NCBI GenBank assembly: GCA_019722365.1
Contig: JADFUC010002033.1
Coordinates: 62,001 to 126,000 of the forward strand
Length of the DNA: 64,000 nucleotides
Direction: 5' to 3'
Origin: Lithospermum erythrorhizon
Taxonomy: Eukaryota > Streptophyta > Magnoliopsida > Boraginales > Boraginaceae
Part shown: in pieces, positions 23,801 through 36,058 of the stretch
Layout: each line of letters starts with the position of its first letter
How positions within the stretch are numbered: position 1 is the first letter of the stretch
Position numbers and translations under genes: made by a program
Notes under the pieces: model-generated
What the model was told of the DNA's origin: nothing
What the model saw: only the letters and a program-made list of their open reading frames with translations
Database searches by the model: none

Positions 23801-24522
23801 CAAGGACGGAACAAGAATGAAAATGTAAGGGGAAAAAAGTTTGAAAAAATAAACTATTAAGGGGGAGTTGGAAGAAAAGAGAGCTTGTAGTATGAAAATT
23901 AACGTCTTCCCGGATTAAATCCTGTCATCGCCTTAGATATATAGGTCAAAATAGGTGGAAATCCAAACCAAATTTGAATAAACAAGGCACATAATTACAA
24001 TAAACAAGACCCAATTTCATGATTGACTTAGATCAAAATAGGTTGAAATCTAATTATAAGCCAAACCGAAATCGATGGAAACCAAATCGAATCTAAATAC
24101 AAACCAAAATCGAAACGAAATGGGTGAAGATCAAATCGAAATCCAAACCAACTTTTGATTGAAAGAGAGATGTAGAAGTTAGATGAAAATATAAGTAGAA
24201 ATACAGTATGAAGGTAGAGGTAAAATTTGCACAAATGAGTGATTGTGTTTATTAATCCCCAACTCTAAACATATGTGTCCTTTAGGTTCTCTTGGGCTAC
24301 GGTCGATATTTAATAGATGTATCAGTTCAAATTATTTATCAAATCTTGAACCGGTAATATAATGGATGTATAATACGTCGGGTAAATGGGACCTTTTTGG
24401 TGCACAAGGTTCATCTTCATCCGGCCCAGTAACAATAATAAATCTAATGAGATATTTTCAAACATAAACTGATTAAAGGAATGACCTGCCTAAGCATGTA
24501 GGATCATCCATGCCTTCTATCC

Positions 24523-24532
24523 TATATTTATA
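24523..24532 (+). promoter_or_regulatory. candidate TATA element of TAP46
   Basis: TATATTTATA lies about 160 bases upstream of the TAP46 start codon, a plausible position for a plant TATA box with a short leader. No other evidence supports it. Confidence 0.35.
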
Positions 24533-24692
24533 TTCACAAAAAATCGATTTGATTTGGAATTGAACCTTATATTTTCAACTAGTTCGGCTTTATCAAAACC
24601 TGGATCAAATAAGCTCCATAACAAAACAATTAGCCAAACCAGGAAGTCTCTCTCAAATACAGCAAAACTTCGTACAAGCAAGATAATTAAGG

Positions 24693-27600
24693 ATGCAACA
24701 AGTATCTTTGCCTTCTCTGTTCGACCAGGCTCGCAAAATCCACCATGCTGCCTCCGATTCTTCTGTTAATCAGGTATTTTTTTATACCTCAATTTTCCAA
24801 TAGTATATTAATTTTGTGGCTAATTTATTTATTATTACGATTTGAAATGATAGGATGTTGTGAATAAAGGGTGCGAGGTATTGAGACAATGCGAAGAAAT
24901 GATAAATAAATTAGGTTTGTTTTCTTCGAATGAGACCAAAGAGGATATTAGTACAACCAATCTCAAATATCTTCTGGTAATTTCTTAATTTTTTCACGTT
25001 TTCGGTGTTATTTTTGTCCGCTGTGTTCATCTTGTTACTCTCTGCATCTTACAAAGATTGTCTACTTTTGGAAGATGATAGGTGAATTATTATATTTTGA
25101 ACTCAATATATTTTTGTGTATGTTATATAACATGGATTACTATGCTCAAATATTGTTTTTTTCAAAGTATTTTATTAGGCTAATGATTTTTACACTCCAA
25201 AATTTGATTATGACACTCCACTTTTTTGTTATTTTTCATGAACTTTTACACTAAAAATGGAGTGCCATTATCGCATAGTGGAGTGTAAAAATCATTGGCC
25301 TTTTGTATTTAGATCAAAGTTATGTGTATCAATTATGGTTATAATTTTTGTTAAAAAGTTATGTGTTTCCATCAAGGTTTCAAAGTTTGATAATTTTGAC
25401 TGTTGAAAAATAAAGTGGACGATCCTTTGAAAAATAATTCTTCAAGTCTTACATATGTTTTACTATCAGTTTAAGCATAACTAACCTACTATTATGTGTT
25501 TTGTAACATGAATTGGGAAGTTGGAATTGGGTTGAATGTGAAATTTGCTTCTTCATTTTCCTTGGAAGGATTTTGTTCTACCAAAATCGATATAAATAGT
25601 GTAGCTTATCAGAGGATTCTAGTTTAAAATCATACAACCTCCGGTTCATGTTGATGGTTTAGTTAGTTTTAGGGTTAGATTTTCTTAAATGGTTACATTT
25701 TCATCAAATAGATAGGAATTCTTTCCGTGCAATTCTTACTGTGATTTATTACTTATTTGTGTGAAAATATTACATGAATCTCATGTGTGTTTCATTGACA
25801 TGATAATGTGAACGGTTTCTTAAAGTTTCTACTTGTAGTTTGTACTTTGTACGTATCTTCCTTAATTTAGTTTATTGTGTAATGCACCTCTTTTTTGTTG
25901 TTATTTCTCTTCCATTTTGGTATTTTCCTGTTTATATTTGAAATTTGGCCTGGATGGTAATTACAATTTAGTACTAACAAGGGTTAGTATAAGTTACTAG
26001 CAAAGACAGCGTCTAGTTATAGAAGCCGGTTAGTGTTCCAAAGGTAGTGATGCTCATTATGACTGGTGTAGGTACCTTATTATCTGGCTGAATTAACCGA
26101 GAAGGTTGCACAGGATGACAGGATTCTGGTTCTTAAGGCTTCACAGGCTAAATTGAAGGTAAATAATATTTCATATAATGTTTCGTCAGCTTTCGATTTC
26201 CCCCGTTCTTGGTCTTCAAACTAGTGTTTAAATGAGGAGACTTACAAAAGTCTGTTGTCCCATTTCCAGGAATTCATTTCCTTCTGCGAAACCATGGACC
26301 TTGTACCTAATGATGAACTGGAAGCATATTCGCAATCAAGTGCTAATTCTTCTACAGATGTTCGGGCTAAGAAGGTAAACAGTTATGTGAAATGTGTATG
26401 TTATCGTAATTTAATTTATCGTGTAAAAAGTTTTGTACTTTATGGCTCCAGATCAAGGTTCTTTAATTGCTTCCCTGAACTGTTGAGTTTCCGTTCTATG
26501 TTTATAATTTTTCTTGTAGTGTGAACATGAGTTTCCTAACATGATCATGTCCCCTCAGATTGCTAGATATAGACGCCAGAAAGCTGCAGAATCTAAATTG
26601 CTCGAGATGAAGGAGCGGAAGGAAAGGCGTGGGCGTTCAACGAAAGCTGCTGCTATATCAACTCCCGTTGATACTGGGGATGAGGAGATGGAAGATGATG
26701 ATGGAGAGGAAGAAAGAGAGGTCAGTAGTCTAATGCTATCCTTTTTCTTTAGTCTTTTTGGCTGTTGAATTTCCTGATGTGTGTTAACTTTTTTTGTGCA
26801 GGCATGGCTAGCTACTCTCTCTTTGGCCCTCTGCAAGGTTGGTTAAAAAGTGTCAATTTTTTCAGTTAATTTTTATCCACATCCGTAAGCATAATTTCAA
26901 TGTCATCCCATGACTTTATTCTAGGGATTTGATCTACTGGATATGCTGAAGAAAGAAGAAGAGATGCTCTCTGCCATTAGGGAGAAACAGAAACAAGTAT
27001 GTATACACTGAATTCAGACAGGTTTCAATTTATTGATGATCAAGTTAGATTCATTAACGAATATTATTTGATAAGATCATATATTGATAAGAAATACTCC
27101 CTCCATCCCATGAATATTGTCTACTTTCACTCTTTTTTTGTTTCCCATGACTTGTCCCATGTTTGACCAATCTTTACATGAATTCGTAGGAAATATTTCA
27201 ACTTTACTATGTTAAAATGTTCTCTTAAATTTTTTTAAAAGTCAATACTAGACAATCTTTATGGGATGAAGGGAATAATTTCTTTCAACCTTTTCTCCTC
27301 CCTGGTACCTCTATGCCGTATGAATAGGTCAAATCATTGTTTGCATCTTCACCTGTTTTTACAAGTTGATACATGATCTTAATATACTAGTGCTGCTATT
27401 ATGAAGATCTAACTTATGGTCACCTCTTCTTGCAGGAAGGGGAAAAGGAAGTTTCACAAGAAATTCTAGATGAGCGTGCAAAGAAAGCAGAGGCTTGGCA
27501 CCGTGATGCTGCTATACGAGCTCAATATGTGAAACCTGCACCTCCCATCACATGTGCTACTTTTGCTCAAGATGTCATTGAAGGAAGGGCATCAGTTTCG

Positions 27601-28124
27601 GAAGCACATGATCATAAACACCAGCCTATGATATTTGGACCCACTAGTCTTGTTAGCAGAAACCCAACTACCGAGCGGGAGAGAATGGCAGCACAGGTTT
27701 TCCAGCCTCATTACAGGTACATAATCAGTCTTGACTTATTGGAAATCTCAATCTACTTCTACCTTCCTTTTTAATTCTTCTTGTGTGTTATTTTATCTGA
27801 TTCAATTGGTCAAAGATATCTAATTCCTAAATCTAAAGAATCCAAAGTGTACTTAACGTGAATGTTTTATTTCAATACAGAATGCCAACTATGAGCATTG
27901 AGGAAGCAGGACTTAGGGAGATGGACATGATGAACAAATGGCAGGAGAATACTGCTAAGGCTATAGAAGAAGCAAATTCATCATGGCACAATGATGGCCG
28001 AAAACCACCAGGTGAAGGGGACGAAGATGATGATGCAGCTCAAGATAAGGCTAGAGCATGGGATGATTGGAAGGATGACAATCCACGTGGTGCAGGAAAC
28101 AAGAAGCTCACTCCTTGTGGCTGA
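24693..28124 (+). CDS. TAP46: TAP46: PP2A-type phosphatase regulatory subunit (TAP42/alpha4 family)
   Basis: Nine exons with GT-AG introns: 24693-24773, 24854-24976, 26072-26158, 26270-26374, 26559-26720, 26802-26837, 26925-26996, 27436-27716, 27881-28124. The first seven end between codons. They join to an intact 396-residue protein, close to the family's roughly 400. TAP42/alpha4 proteins bind the catalytic subunits of PP2A, PP4 and PP6 and act downstream of TOR kinase in the cytoplasm; in plants TAP46 affects growth, autophagy and ABA signalling. Landmarks: LFDQARKIHHAA (residues 9-20), the VPYYLAELTEKVAQDDRI helix (69 onward), the KERKERRGRSTKA basic stretch (about 150-163) before an acidic loop (about 170-186), KKAEAWHRDAA, and the signature C-terminus DDWKDDNPRGAGNKKLTPCG. 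The ATG at 24693 is chosen because a TAA lies in frame six bases before it. Introns 2 and 7 carry MITEs. The 3' untranslated region probably reaches about 28300. Confidence 0.97.
25178..25300. mobile_element. 123-bp MITE in TAP46 intron 2
   Basis: The ends are inverted copies of about 21 bases: GGCTAATGATTTTTACACTC at 25178 and its inverse GAGTGTAAAAATCATTGGCC ending at 25300, with one mismatch. The interior also contains a second GACACTCCA/TGGAGTGCC inverted pair. Flanks are TTTTATTA and TTTTGTAT, only partly alike, so the superfamily is uncertain (hAT- or Mutator-type). Confidence 0.8.
27097..27275. mobile_element. Stowaway MITE (Tc1/mariner) in TAP46 intron 7, 179 bp
   Basis: The left end CTCCCTCCATCCCATGAATA and the right end, read inward, TTCCCTTCATCCCATAAAGA, both continuing into TTGTCTA, are inverted copies. 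TA is present on both sides (27095-27096 and 27276-27277). These are the diagnostic terminus and duplication of Stowaway elements. It lies well inside the intron and leaves the splice sites intact. Confidence 0.92.
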
Positions 28125-30235
28125 AAAGTAGTCTCTTATTGCTTTTGTAATTGGACTATGAACTGCTTCCATTGCATAGTCTTTGGCATCGATTAGATTG
28201 CTATAACTTCGTGATCACCAGCTATTGTACTTCAGTTTCTTCAGATAATTTGAACTGTAATGTAGGATATATACAGTTGCTTCCTCTTGCTGCATAGTAT
28301 TGCATATTATTAGCCATACAAGGCCACTAGATAGCATTTTTAATACAAGACTCTTGCATAGCTGGATCGCTCTTTTTGGTTTACACGTGTTTGTTCTTAT
28401 AATCAGAGAGTATTAGTTTCACCTTCAGCTTGTCAATTTGGACTCCAGAATTTGTATTTTATCCATGTATACATCAATGTAACTGCTCCAAAAGATACTC
28501 TGATATTTTACCATAATGTAACCAATTTTATATTGACAAAATCATCAAAAGTACTCGATTCTAAATTTGTTAGTGTAAGCATTTGAACATGTTTTTGTTC
28601 GAAGTTGAACGACAATCCATTGGCAACTAATAAAGCCTTAGCTTGGACATCTACCGAACCTAGCATTAATGATAAATAAACATGTGAGGTGGTGGCCGGT
28701 GGCGGTTTGGCATGGAAGTGTGGGAGACTTGGCTGCTCCGAGTCTTGGCAGGAGTTTCCCTTTTGTGGGTGGACTCCTTATTGACATTAAGCACTAGACT
28801 TCATCATGCGTGAACCTTATGTACTGTGATTTATTCCTTCATTACTATGTCGGGCGAGGGTATGAAGGCTCCTAAGGTGGAAGATTCCACCTTTTTGTAA
28901 GAGGTTTGGCCAAGAGTGTTTATGCTATGGACAAAACCTTGATAGGAAGTATCTGCATCTGAAAGTTCATCAATGGAAGCATGGGTCGTTTTCGACAACA
29001 CATATACAACCTGATATATGTTGCACTAACAAATTCTCAAACTTAGGATTATTCATCGTCATTGGTCAGTATCTGTAATTATACAATAGGCATGAGACTG
29101 ACTTTTCCCATAGAAAATATCAAAGATGGACACAAATGAACCTTGTGTGCAAAAGAAAGTTCCACCGATTACCTCACCTCAGATTAAGTAATCGCAGAAG
29201 AAAAAGTATTCTCAAACATTGATGACTAAATGCAATAGGCACTCTACACACACCACTTACAAATTATTGCAGAAAACTAGAGAGTCGTTAATCTCGAAAG
29301 AGTAGCTCAATCATTAGAGGGATGAAGAATGAAGCACAACTTAACATTGAATCTAAATTGAGGTTCTAGAATCCAGACTTTACATTGATTTAAGTTATCT
29401 ATAAACACCATCCAAAGTCAGATAAATGAGGGATGCATGACTAAAAGACAATGACACCAGAGAGATTGAGTTGTCATTGTAATAAAAAATGGAGAGATTC
29501 CTCTGAGATATACGGAGAACTTAACAAGGCTTGACATTTTCACATCTACAATCATTGATCATAAAGTATATAAATGATTCCAACAATAAAAGGGTTATTA
29601 ATGGTGATTTCAATTATTGTTCAACACTAAAGGAATTAAAATGTGGGGGATGCAAAAGCTTGCAAATTGAATCTTTTTTTAAGACTAAGATGCAACATTT
29701 CAAGCATATTTCCTGAAGGACTGTGTGAAAACTGAACTTTATCCAACATTGACACTTCCCAAGCTCTCTCATTATCTATGAGGATGATTTAACCACCATA
29801 TTATACAATGCAACAGATTCATTTTATATATAAAAGAGAGCAATAACAATCAAACCGATTTCGATACATACCGGAAATGAATATACATAGTGGTAGTCTG
29901 GTAGAAGACCATAATACCAATGAAATACTTCAGGGAAATAATTCAGCAGATACATATAAAAATTATCTATTAGTATACACAATTTTCTCCTGAGCATAAC
30001 AATTTAAACGGAGATAAAGTTACAATCTCGACAGCAAAAAGTTACAAACATTTTGCAGTAAAAACTCAGAGTTGAGATCAATGTTACCAGACAAAGGAAG
30101 AGATCTGCAAGAACTATCCATCTTTTTATACTCACATATATTCTGCAAGATATCCATTTTGCTCCATGACCAAACATCATCAATATGATGAAAAAACCTT
30201 TAACAACTCTGTAGAAATGCTTCATTTTTTCCAAT
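28125..30235. other. TAP46 3' flank and intergenic sequence
   Basis: The first 150-200 bases are probably TAP46 3' untranslated region and the last 250 the phytolongin 3' untranslated region on the other strand. Between them no gene is recognised. A 61-codon open stretch at 29531-29716 has a STLKELKCGGCKSL segment reminiscent of a leucine-rich repeat, but it is too short to call. Confidence 0.45.
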
Positions 30236-30249
30236 TTGGTAATTCATGA

Positions 30250-31086
30250 TCAACCATCGATACATTTGAAACCCCTGCAAACCCACAACCACACACTGAA
30301 CAGGATCAAACAAATGACCAAGTCCAAAGACAACACTATCCAAACATGTTTCTGCCAAGATTTCTTCGCTTGCTTTTCGAATATTACAGGATCAACAGAA
30401 CCCAACAACCCACTTTGATTACAACTAAAACCACGATTATCATTATTATTATTATTATTATTACTATTATGCATTGAACCACAACTCGAATCATCATCAT
30501 CACAAACATCAACCTTCCTCTCTCCCCTATCTTTGGCCTTTCTCATCCACAACAAATCATCTAAAAACCTCCTCTTTTTCTTCTTCTTCAAAGTCAACAT
30601 CTCTCCATGATCCGATAACAAAGGAACCTTCCCAATCATTTTAGTCGAATCCATGCTACTAGTCCTCTCAGGCACAAATTTGACCCCTCTTTGTTGGACC
30701 TCCATCTCACCTGAAACAGTCAACAATTGATGAAAAACAGGATTGAATTCTCCTTGAAAACAATGAGAACACAAACTATCAAGCTCCTTATGAATCAAAC
30801 CAACATCACTAAAAGCTTCCTTAATGGAATCCAAGAAAGCTAAACCAATTGGGTTCTCAAGATTTTCATCAAAAATGGCGAAATAGGTAAAGGGTTTTAT
30901 TATCAAGAACATGTAGGTTTTGCCCCTAATGGTATGGGAAAAAACTGAATGCAAAGGAGGGGTCTTTTCTAAGCATTTCAAAGCTAACAAGCTCAGATCA
31001 GGATGGTCTTTTGCATTGAATTCAGCAAGAATTGTTTTCTCCTTTGCTATACAAGCATACAATATCAGATTTCTATTGAAACCCAT
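30250..31086 (-). CDS. PHYL: phytolongin (plant longin-domain membrane protein without SNARE motif)
   Basis: A single uninterrupted exon encodes 278 residues. Phytolongins are plant proteins with an N-terminal longin domain as in R-SNAREs (VAMP7 type), but the SNARE helix is replaced by a different region; they sit in endomembranes and are thought to modulate vesicle traffic. Here residues 1-115 have the longin pattern: LILYACIAKEKTILAEF, ALKCLEKTPP, HTIRGKTYMFL and the PFTYFAIFDEN strand. A linker follows with a lysine run (167-171), RRFLDDLLWMRKAK (172-185), an acidic patch (196-199) and an asparagine run (209-215). The C-terminus has a single membrane helix (249-270, WIVLSLDLVICLILFSVWLWVC less two) and a short tail. 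No heptad SNARE motif is visible. The start codon begins the longin domain directly. The subtype (Phyl1 or Phyl2) is not resolved; the intronless structure fits the family. It converges with TAP46. Confidence 0.92.
   Translation of the reverse strand: MGFNRNLILYACIAKEKTILAEFNAKDHPDLSLLALKCLEKTPPLHSVFSHTIRGKTYMFLIIKPFTYFAIFDENLENPIGLAFLDSIKEAFSDVGLIHKELDSLCSHCFQGEFNPVFHQLLTVSGEMEVQQRGVKFVPERTSSMDSTKMIGKVPLLSDHGEMLTLKKKKKRRFLDDLLWMRKAKDRGERKVDVCDDDDSSCGSMHNSNNNNNNNDNRGFSCNQSGLLGSVDPVIFEKQAKKSWQKHVWIVLSLDLVICLILFSVWLWVCRGFKCIDG
30438..30466. repeat. (ATT)n microsatellite coding the asparagine run of the phytolongin
   Basis: About eight ATT units on the plus strand read as AAT codons on the coding strand, giving seven consecutive asparagines in the linker. 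It is in a low-constraint region and in phase, so length changes would not shift the frame. Confidence 0.85.
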
Positions 31087-31431
31087 CTTTCCACATCAAG
31101 ATTCAACACAAAAGGGGGAAACAAGAAAAAGGAGAAATGGGGTTATTTATTTATTTAGTATCTAATGAAGAAATTATTTGTTTAATTGAGGGATTTTAGA
31201 GATATAATGGAAGCATTTTATTGAGAGTTTGGAGATAAAGCTTTGAGAAGATGGAAAAAGTTGCTCTCTATGAAAATGTGAGATAGGCCATGGGCAAAAG
31301 GGAGGAAGAGAGAACAACCTTCTCTTCTAAATTGAAAAGAAGGGGAAAAAAATTTAAGAGAGAATAATTCATAATTGTATTATACTTGCTACAATTATTT
31401 GCCAACAATTTTATTTTTTTGTAAGGTATAA

Positions 31432-31450
31432 AGAGTATATATATATATCA
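31432..31450 (-). promoter_or_regulatory. candidate TATA region of the phytolongin gene
   Basis: An alternating TATATATATATA run about 350 bases upstream of the ATG on the minus strand is followed toward the gene by a pyrimidine-rich leader (31290-31350). The position is plausible, but such runs are also common by chance in this AT-rich DNA. Confidence 0.35.
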
Positions 31451-31454
31451 ATGG

Positions 31455-33340
31455 ATTGCAGTACAATAGCACAGGAGGCGTGAAAAGATAATAGCTAAGT
31501 TTATATCTTATCTGCTCACGTCATAGTACAAAATCAAAAACATCATAAAACGTCCGCAATGAACTAGTAATACATCAAAGTAAAACATCAGTTAGTTCAG
31601 CGAATTAATGGCCTACATCACTTAGTTCATATGAGCTAATAATCCGTCAAAGCCTTGAAAGCATGGCAGCACGAGGTGTAAGAATCTTGACATCGTCACA
31701 AGAAACTTGACCCGAAGAAGTCCAGGAATGGCGTCGAGAAATAGTCAACGTCAAGTGCTAAAGAAATTGCACAAATGCAACAAGCGGCCCCTAGACATTC
31801 AGCTCGTGAGTGAATCCCAAAGTAGACTCCCGAAGTCATCTGAGAACCATATTTCACAAAACCTCTTTGAAACGAGCATCCAGCGTGCCTCGATTGCGAC
31901 TTGGAAGCGCCAGTAGGCCAAAAACCACGACAGGAAGGGGACAGCATGTCACGGCGCTGTCTGAGGAAAAGCGGTGTGAAGCATTTTATTCAGCAAAGCG
32001 TAAGCTGAGCGAGAGCGAAATCACAAAGATAGGATGGGCATAAATCCGCCCGCGCCCAATGATTGCACCGAGAACGCGTAGGGACTTGAAGAAGTGTTGA
32101 TTGAATGTCGTGCCATCCACGAAAATGAAAGAAAAACTTCGAAACGCCTACCAAATACGAGGCTATGAGTCCGCGCTAAAGAGACCCCAAATCACTCAAA
32201 TCCAAGAACCAAAAACACTTCCCAATTCCACAAAACACAACAAATTGTAAGTAGCATACTTTGCAAGCTTGATATAAACAACGGCAAAATATGACGAGGG
32301 TAAGGTAAACGACGCGTTAACACTTGAAACCTAGAAAACCTAGCTTCGATCCAATCGAATGTCTTCAAAGCCACACACAAATTAGCGTAAGAGGGGAGGA
32401 CACCGGGGCGTGGTGAGGATGATTCAGAATGACATCGACCCAATCGACCCGAGGCTGAGAAACGCGTAGGAGCGATTATGGATAAGCGAAAACCACAGAT
32501 TGCCGCAACCTGTGACTACGAAAACTTATTAATTCTTCCATCAACTATACAAAGCGCCATGATTGGGTGTAGAGCGTGGCAAGCGACAGCAACCTCGCCA
32601 GGGTTGGGCGGTAAATTCGAACATCGCTGAACCTAGAAACAAAATCCAAATTTTGCACCTGATAATCCTCTGATACTCGATAAATTCAGCCACCCCACCA
32701 CCAGATTCGTGATAACCACAACCAAATGAAGCACGAATTGAAAGCTAATTGTGGAAAAATTGATTAAAAATTTGAAAACAAAAAAATGAAATCGAAAAAG
32801 CAAAAAAAACTCCCAAAATTTGCACCAATTCGATTCCTAACAATCTAATTAATAGTCATCTTGCTAAGAGCCAACAAATTGATGAAATGAGTGAGTGGAA
32901 AATCATAATAGTAAAGTAGGGGAATAGAGCTGAAGGCGGTTCTAGGGAGAGAGAATTCTACAACCAATTATGACATTTTTTATTTGATAAGCTTGTTTTC
33001 AAAAAAAAACTAATTCAGTGACAATTGATTTTAGGGAGTGGGAAGAGGAATGCCCATTTCATTATTTTGTCATAGTTGAAAAAACTAATTCGATATTTGC
33101 AATTTGCAAGAGCCTGATCTAATTCCTTTATAAAAGTCCCAGATTTTAGGGATGGGGAGAGGAATACATTTCGTCATTTATCATAGTTGGCAAAATCTAA
33201 TTCCAAGGCCTTAATTTGCAAGGCACAAACTTTTTCTCGTTTACCCTGCAAATCGCATGGGTGCTGGGTTTGTAAAACACTTTCGCTTTACATCCCATAT
33301 GGTGAGTAATATAAAATGAAATTGATACACAATATTATCC
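31455..33340. other. unassigned block, GC-richer than its surroundings
   Basis: Between about 31600 and 32650 the base composition is more balanced and several frames of 70-85 codons are open on both strands, yet no domain is recognised. From 32750 to 33000 it resembles a 5' or 3' untranslated region. Two similar segments, TTCATTATTTTGTCATAGTT (about 33057) and TTCGTCATTTATCATAGTTGG (about 33170), each follow a TTTTAGGGA.TGGG.AGAGGAAT phrase, giving a direct repeat of about 130 bases. Confidence 0.4.
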
Positions 33341-33399
33341 TTACCGGCCGTGGGTGTGGGTTGAGGCAGCTTCCACGTCAGTACTCCATTATAGTGCAT

Positions 33400-34500
33400 T
33401 TGGTGGCGAACCCGTGGCGTTGGAGTGCGATTTGTTGATCATGTATTTGTAATAACAATTCAACATTATTAATTAATTTAAGATTCATTATGATATATAT
33501 TAACATAAAATAGATCATGATACATATTATTAACAAATAATTAAAATATAATAACAATAAGTTTAACATTTTTGACACAATATTCTCCACAATCATATAA
33601 ACAATAAGTTATATATAATTATTTGTAATTACTAACTTTAACATTCTCAAAAAGTTAAAAAAAAATTAAAAATATAAATTCACAAATTTTAAAACAAAGA
33701 TGAACTTATAGCATGCCGGATCACTGATATCAAAGTTATAATTTTCAACCTACAAAATCTCTTGTACCGATTATTATCTTATACTTTTTGAAATTTGAAT
33801 GTTTAACATTTTTCATCCACCACTTACTTATGTTGGTTAAAAGTGGGGAACAATAGCTTATGTGCTTTCGGTTTAGCTGACCGACAGCGCAATAGCGTCG
33901 TTAGGTTTAATTTTGAACCCATGTAGCACTGGTTGGGTCCTGATTTGTTGATATTAATATTTTGTAATAACAATTCAACATAATTAATATACATAACTAA
34001 TTTAAAATTTATTATGATATATATTAGCATAAAATGAATCATGAGACATATTATTAACAAAAATTAAAATATAATAACAATAAGTTTAACATTTTTTGAC
34101 CTGATGTTCTTCACGTTCATATAAACAATAAGTTTAAAATAGTTATTTGTAACTACTAACTTAACATTCTCAAAGAAAAATTAAAAAAAAATTAAAAATA
34201 TAAATTCACAAATCTTAAAAGCAAACATAAAGTATAACATGCAGAATCTAAATATCAAGTTATAATTTCAACCTAAAAATATAGCATACCGATTATTATC
34301 TTATAGTTTTTTGAAATTTGAATGTTTAACATTTTTCAACCACCACACAAAACACACGTTGGTTAAACATTGGAACAAAGAGCCTATGTGCTCGGTTTGG
34401 CAACCGACCACACACCCTTGTGTTGGGTTTAATTGTGAACCCATGTAGCACTTGTTGGTCCTGATTAACTTAAATAATGTAAACATTTTGACATAATTTA
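33400..34500. repeat. tandem repeat, unit about 522 bp, slightly more than two copies
   Basis: The phrases GAACCCATGTAGCAC (33916 and 34438) and GATTATTATCTTATA followed by TTTGAAATTTGAATGTTTAA (33769 and 34291) both recur 522 bases apart. The segment TAATAACAATTCAACAT... TAAGTTTAACATTTTT recurs at 33450 and 33970, and a third partial copy begins near 34470. The units are about 85-90% alike. They are non-coding and resemble satellite-type repeats or direct copies of a repeat region of an LTR. Confidence 0.8.
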
Positions 34501-35279
34501 ACATTAATATAAAATTTAATATTTTAAATATTAACAAAACAATTAACATGATAAATATTAATGTACTGCAGCAGGATGTTGTATATATCATAATGGTCTT
34601 AAATTAATTAAGTATATATTAATTATGTCAGGTAATGACCTGAAGCCTATTAACTATCAACAATCGAGACTTAATTGTGATTCAACACAATATCGACCCG
34701 TATGGAGTATGGGGTGGAAGTGCTTTCGACCAGCTCAGTAGGGTGATAAGGATTAAAATGGGGGAGAAAAGTTAGTGTCAACGAAAATTAAGGCCCCTTG
34801 GATTTATATGCACATAGGGGTTTGCTTCTATTGTGAGGAGTACTATAGCATAAGAAAAGAATATATGGTGGGGCAATTTAAAAGGAAAATGTCACTAATA
34901 CTTATGCTTTTTTTTATAAAATAAATATTTCTATTGGCATTTCTAACAGATTGTTTAGTTTGCTTTTTCAAATGTCAAATGCACAAACTTCGTGAACTTA
35001 TTAACAATCAAAAGTTTAATTCGAATCAAAATTGTCATGTTAATGGTAAAATATAGGATGAAAACAAGTTGAAAGTTTTAAAATTTACTTATGCAAATTC
35101 GAAATTGAACCATCTTTTAAAGTTATAGATAGTATTTCTTCTATACTATTTTATAAAATATATAATTGTTTATTTTATTCAAATTAGGTCATTCATATCA
35201 AAGTAGACAAAGTACGAAATAACATTAACAAATTTTCGTTTAAGACACTTTTGAGGAATTGGATTGAATATAAAATGAT
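34501..35279. other. intergenic, AT-rich
   Basis: No coding frame, RNA gene or defined repeat was recognised. Confidence 0.5.
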
Positions 35280-35459
35280 TATATAAGTAGAGGTGGCGAG
35301 TGGGAGTTCGGTGGGCCGGATTCGTTGGTCAGGCCTCGTTTAGTCCGTTCGGGTTAGAGCCCGCGTCCGGCCGTCGGCCCACTTACTAATGGGCTGGGGT
35401 GGGCCAGTTTTAATAAAAAGCGTTCGTCGGCACCGTTCGTTCACAGTTCGGTGGGCGTT

Positions 35460-35700
35460 CGAATCGCGTTCGGCGCCTTAGCGTTAGATTTAGTGAAGAT
35501 TTGATGCGTAGCGGGCGTCGCTAAATTAAACGGGCGTCTAGTAGAAGGCATCTTAAATGGATTCCCGCCATAGCCTTGATAGCAGATGTCGCTTTATTCA
35601 CGGACGTCGGTAAGTAGCCGTTATGTAAACAATAGCCGTTTCAGCAAGATATCCGTTATTAGCGGACGTCCGGTTTGACTACCGGACGTCCGGTTCAGAA
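35460..35700. repeat. sub-terminal GCGGGCGTC/CGGACGTCCGG array of hAT-C
   Basis: Motifs GCGGGCGTC, ACGGGCGTC, GCAGATGTCGC, CGGACGTCGG and CGGACGTCCGG recur about every 25-40 bases up to the TATA box. Such short repeats near the termini are where hAT transposases bind. Confidence 0.7.
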
Positions 35701-35722
35701 AAAATAGCCGTTTTTCTCCTCC

Positions 35723-35730
35723 TATAAATA
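35723..35730 (+). promoter_or_regulatory. TATA box of the hAT-C transposase gene
   Basis: TATAAATA directly follows the motif array and precedes a leader with ACCACAACTTTCATTCATTAC, similar in style to that of hAT-A. Confidence 0.6.
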
Positions 35731-36058
35731 AAGAACCACAACTTTCATTCATTACTCACATCAAATATCATCATTAATTCATATTACTTCAATTATACAA
35801 GCTAGTTCATTCCACACATTAAATATATCATACTTGGTTCTTGACTCTTTGATTTATAAATGTTACATATATTCATCTTGGAGAATAAATAAATTTGATC
35901 AAGAATTTCCAAAATTAGCATCATCATCTTGTCGATTCTGAGTTGCATTGAAGTGGTACAATCTTTCCATCACCACTCATTTTTATTATATTCTTTGTTT
36001 ACTTGGTATAATCTTGTTAAATTTCAACTTATTTAGTATTGTAAGTTTTTTTATTACA

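Noticed and set aside
24554..24769. Open frame overlapping TAP46 exon 1 as an alternative N-terminus
   Set aside because: It begins with a non-ATG codon and reads exon 1 in a different frame from the one that gives the TAP42 family sequence.
31696..32443. Several 70-85 codon frames as exons of a gene
   Set aside because: No splice-site series gives a recognisable protein, and frames on both strands compete.
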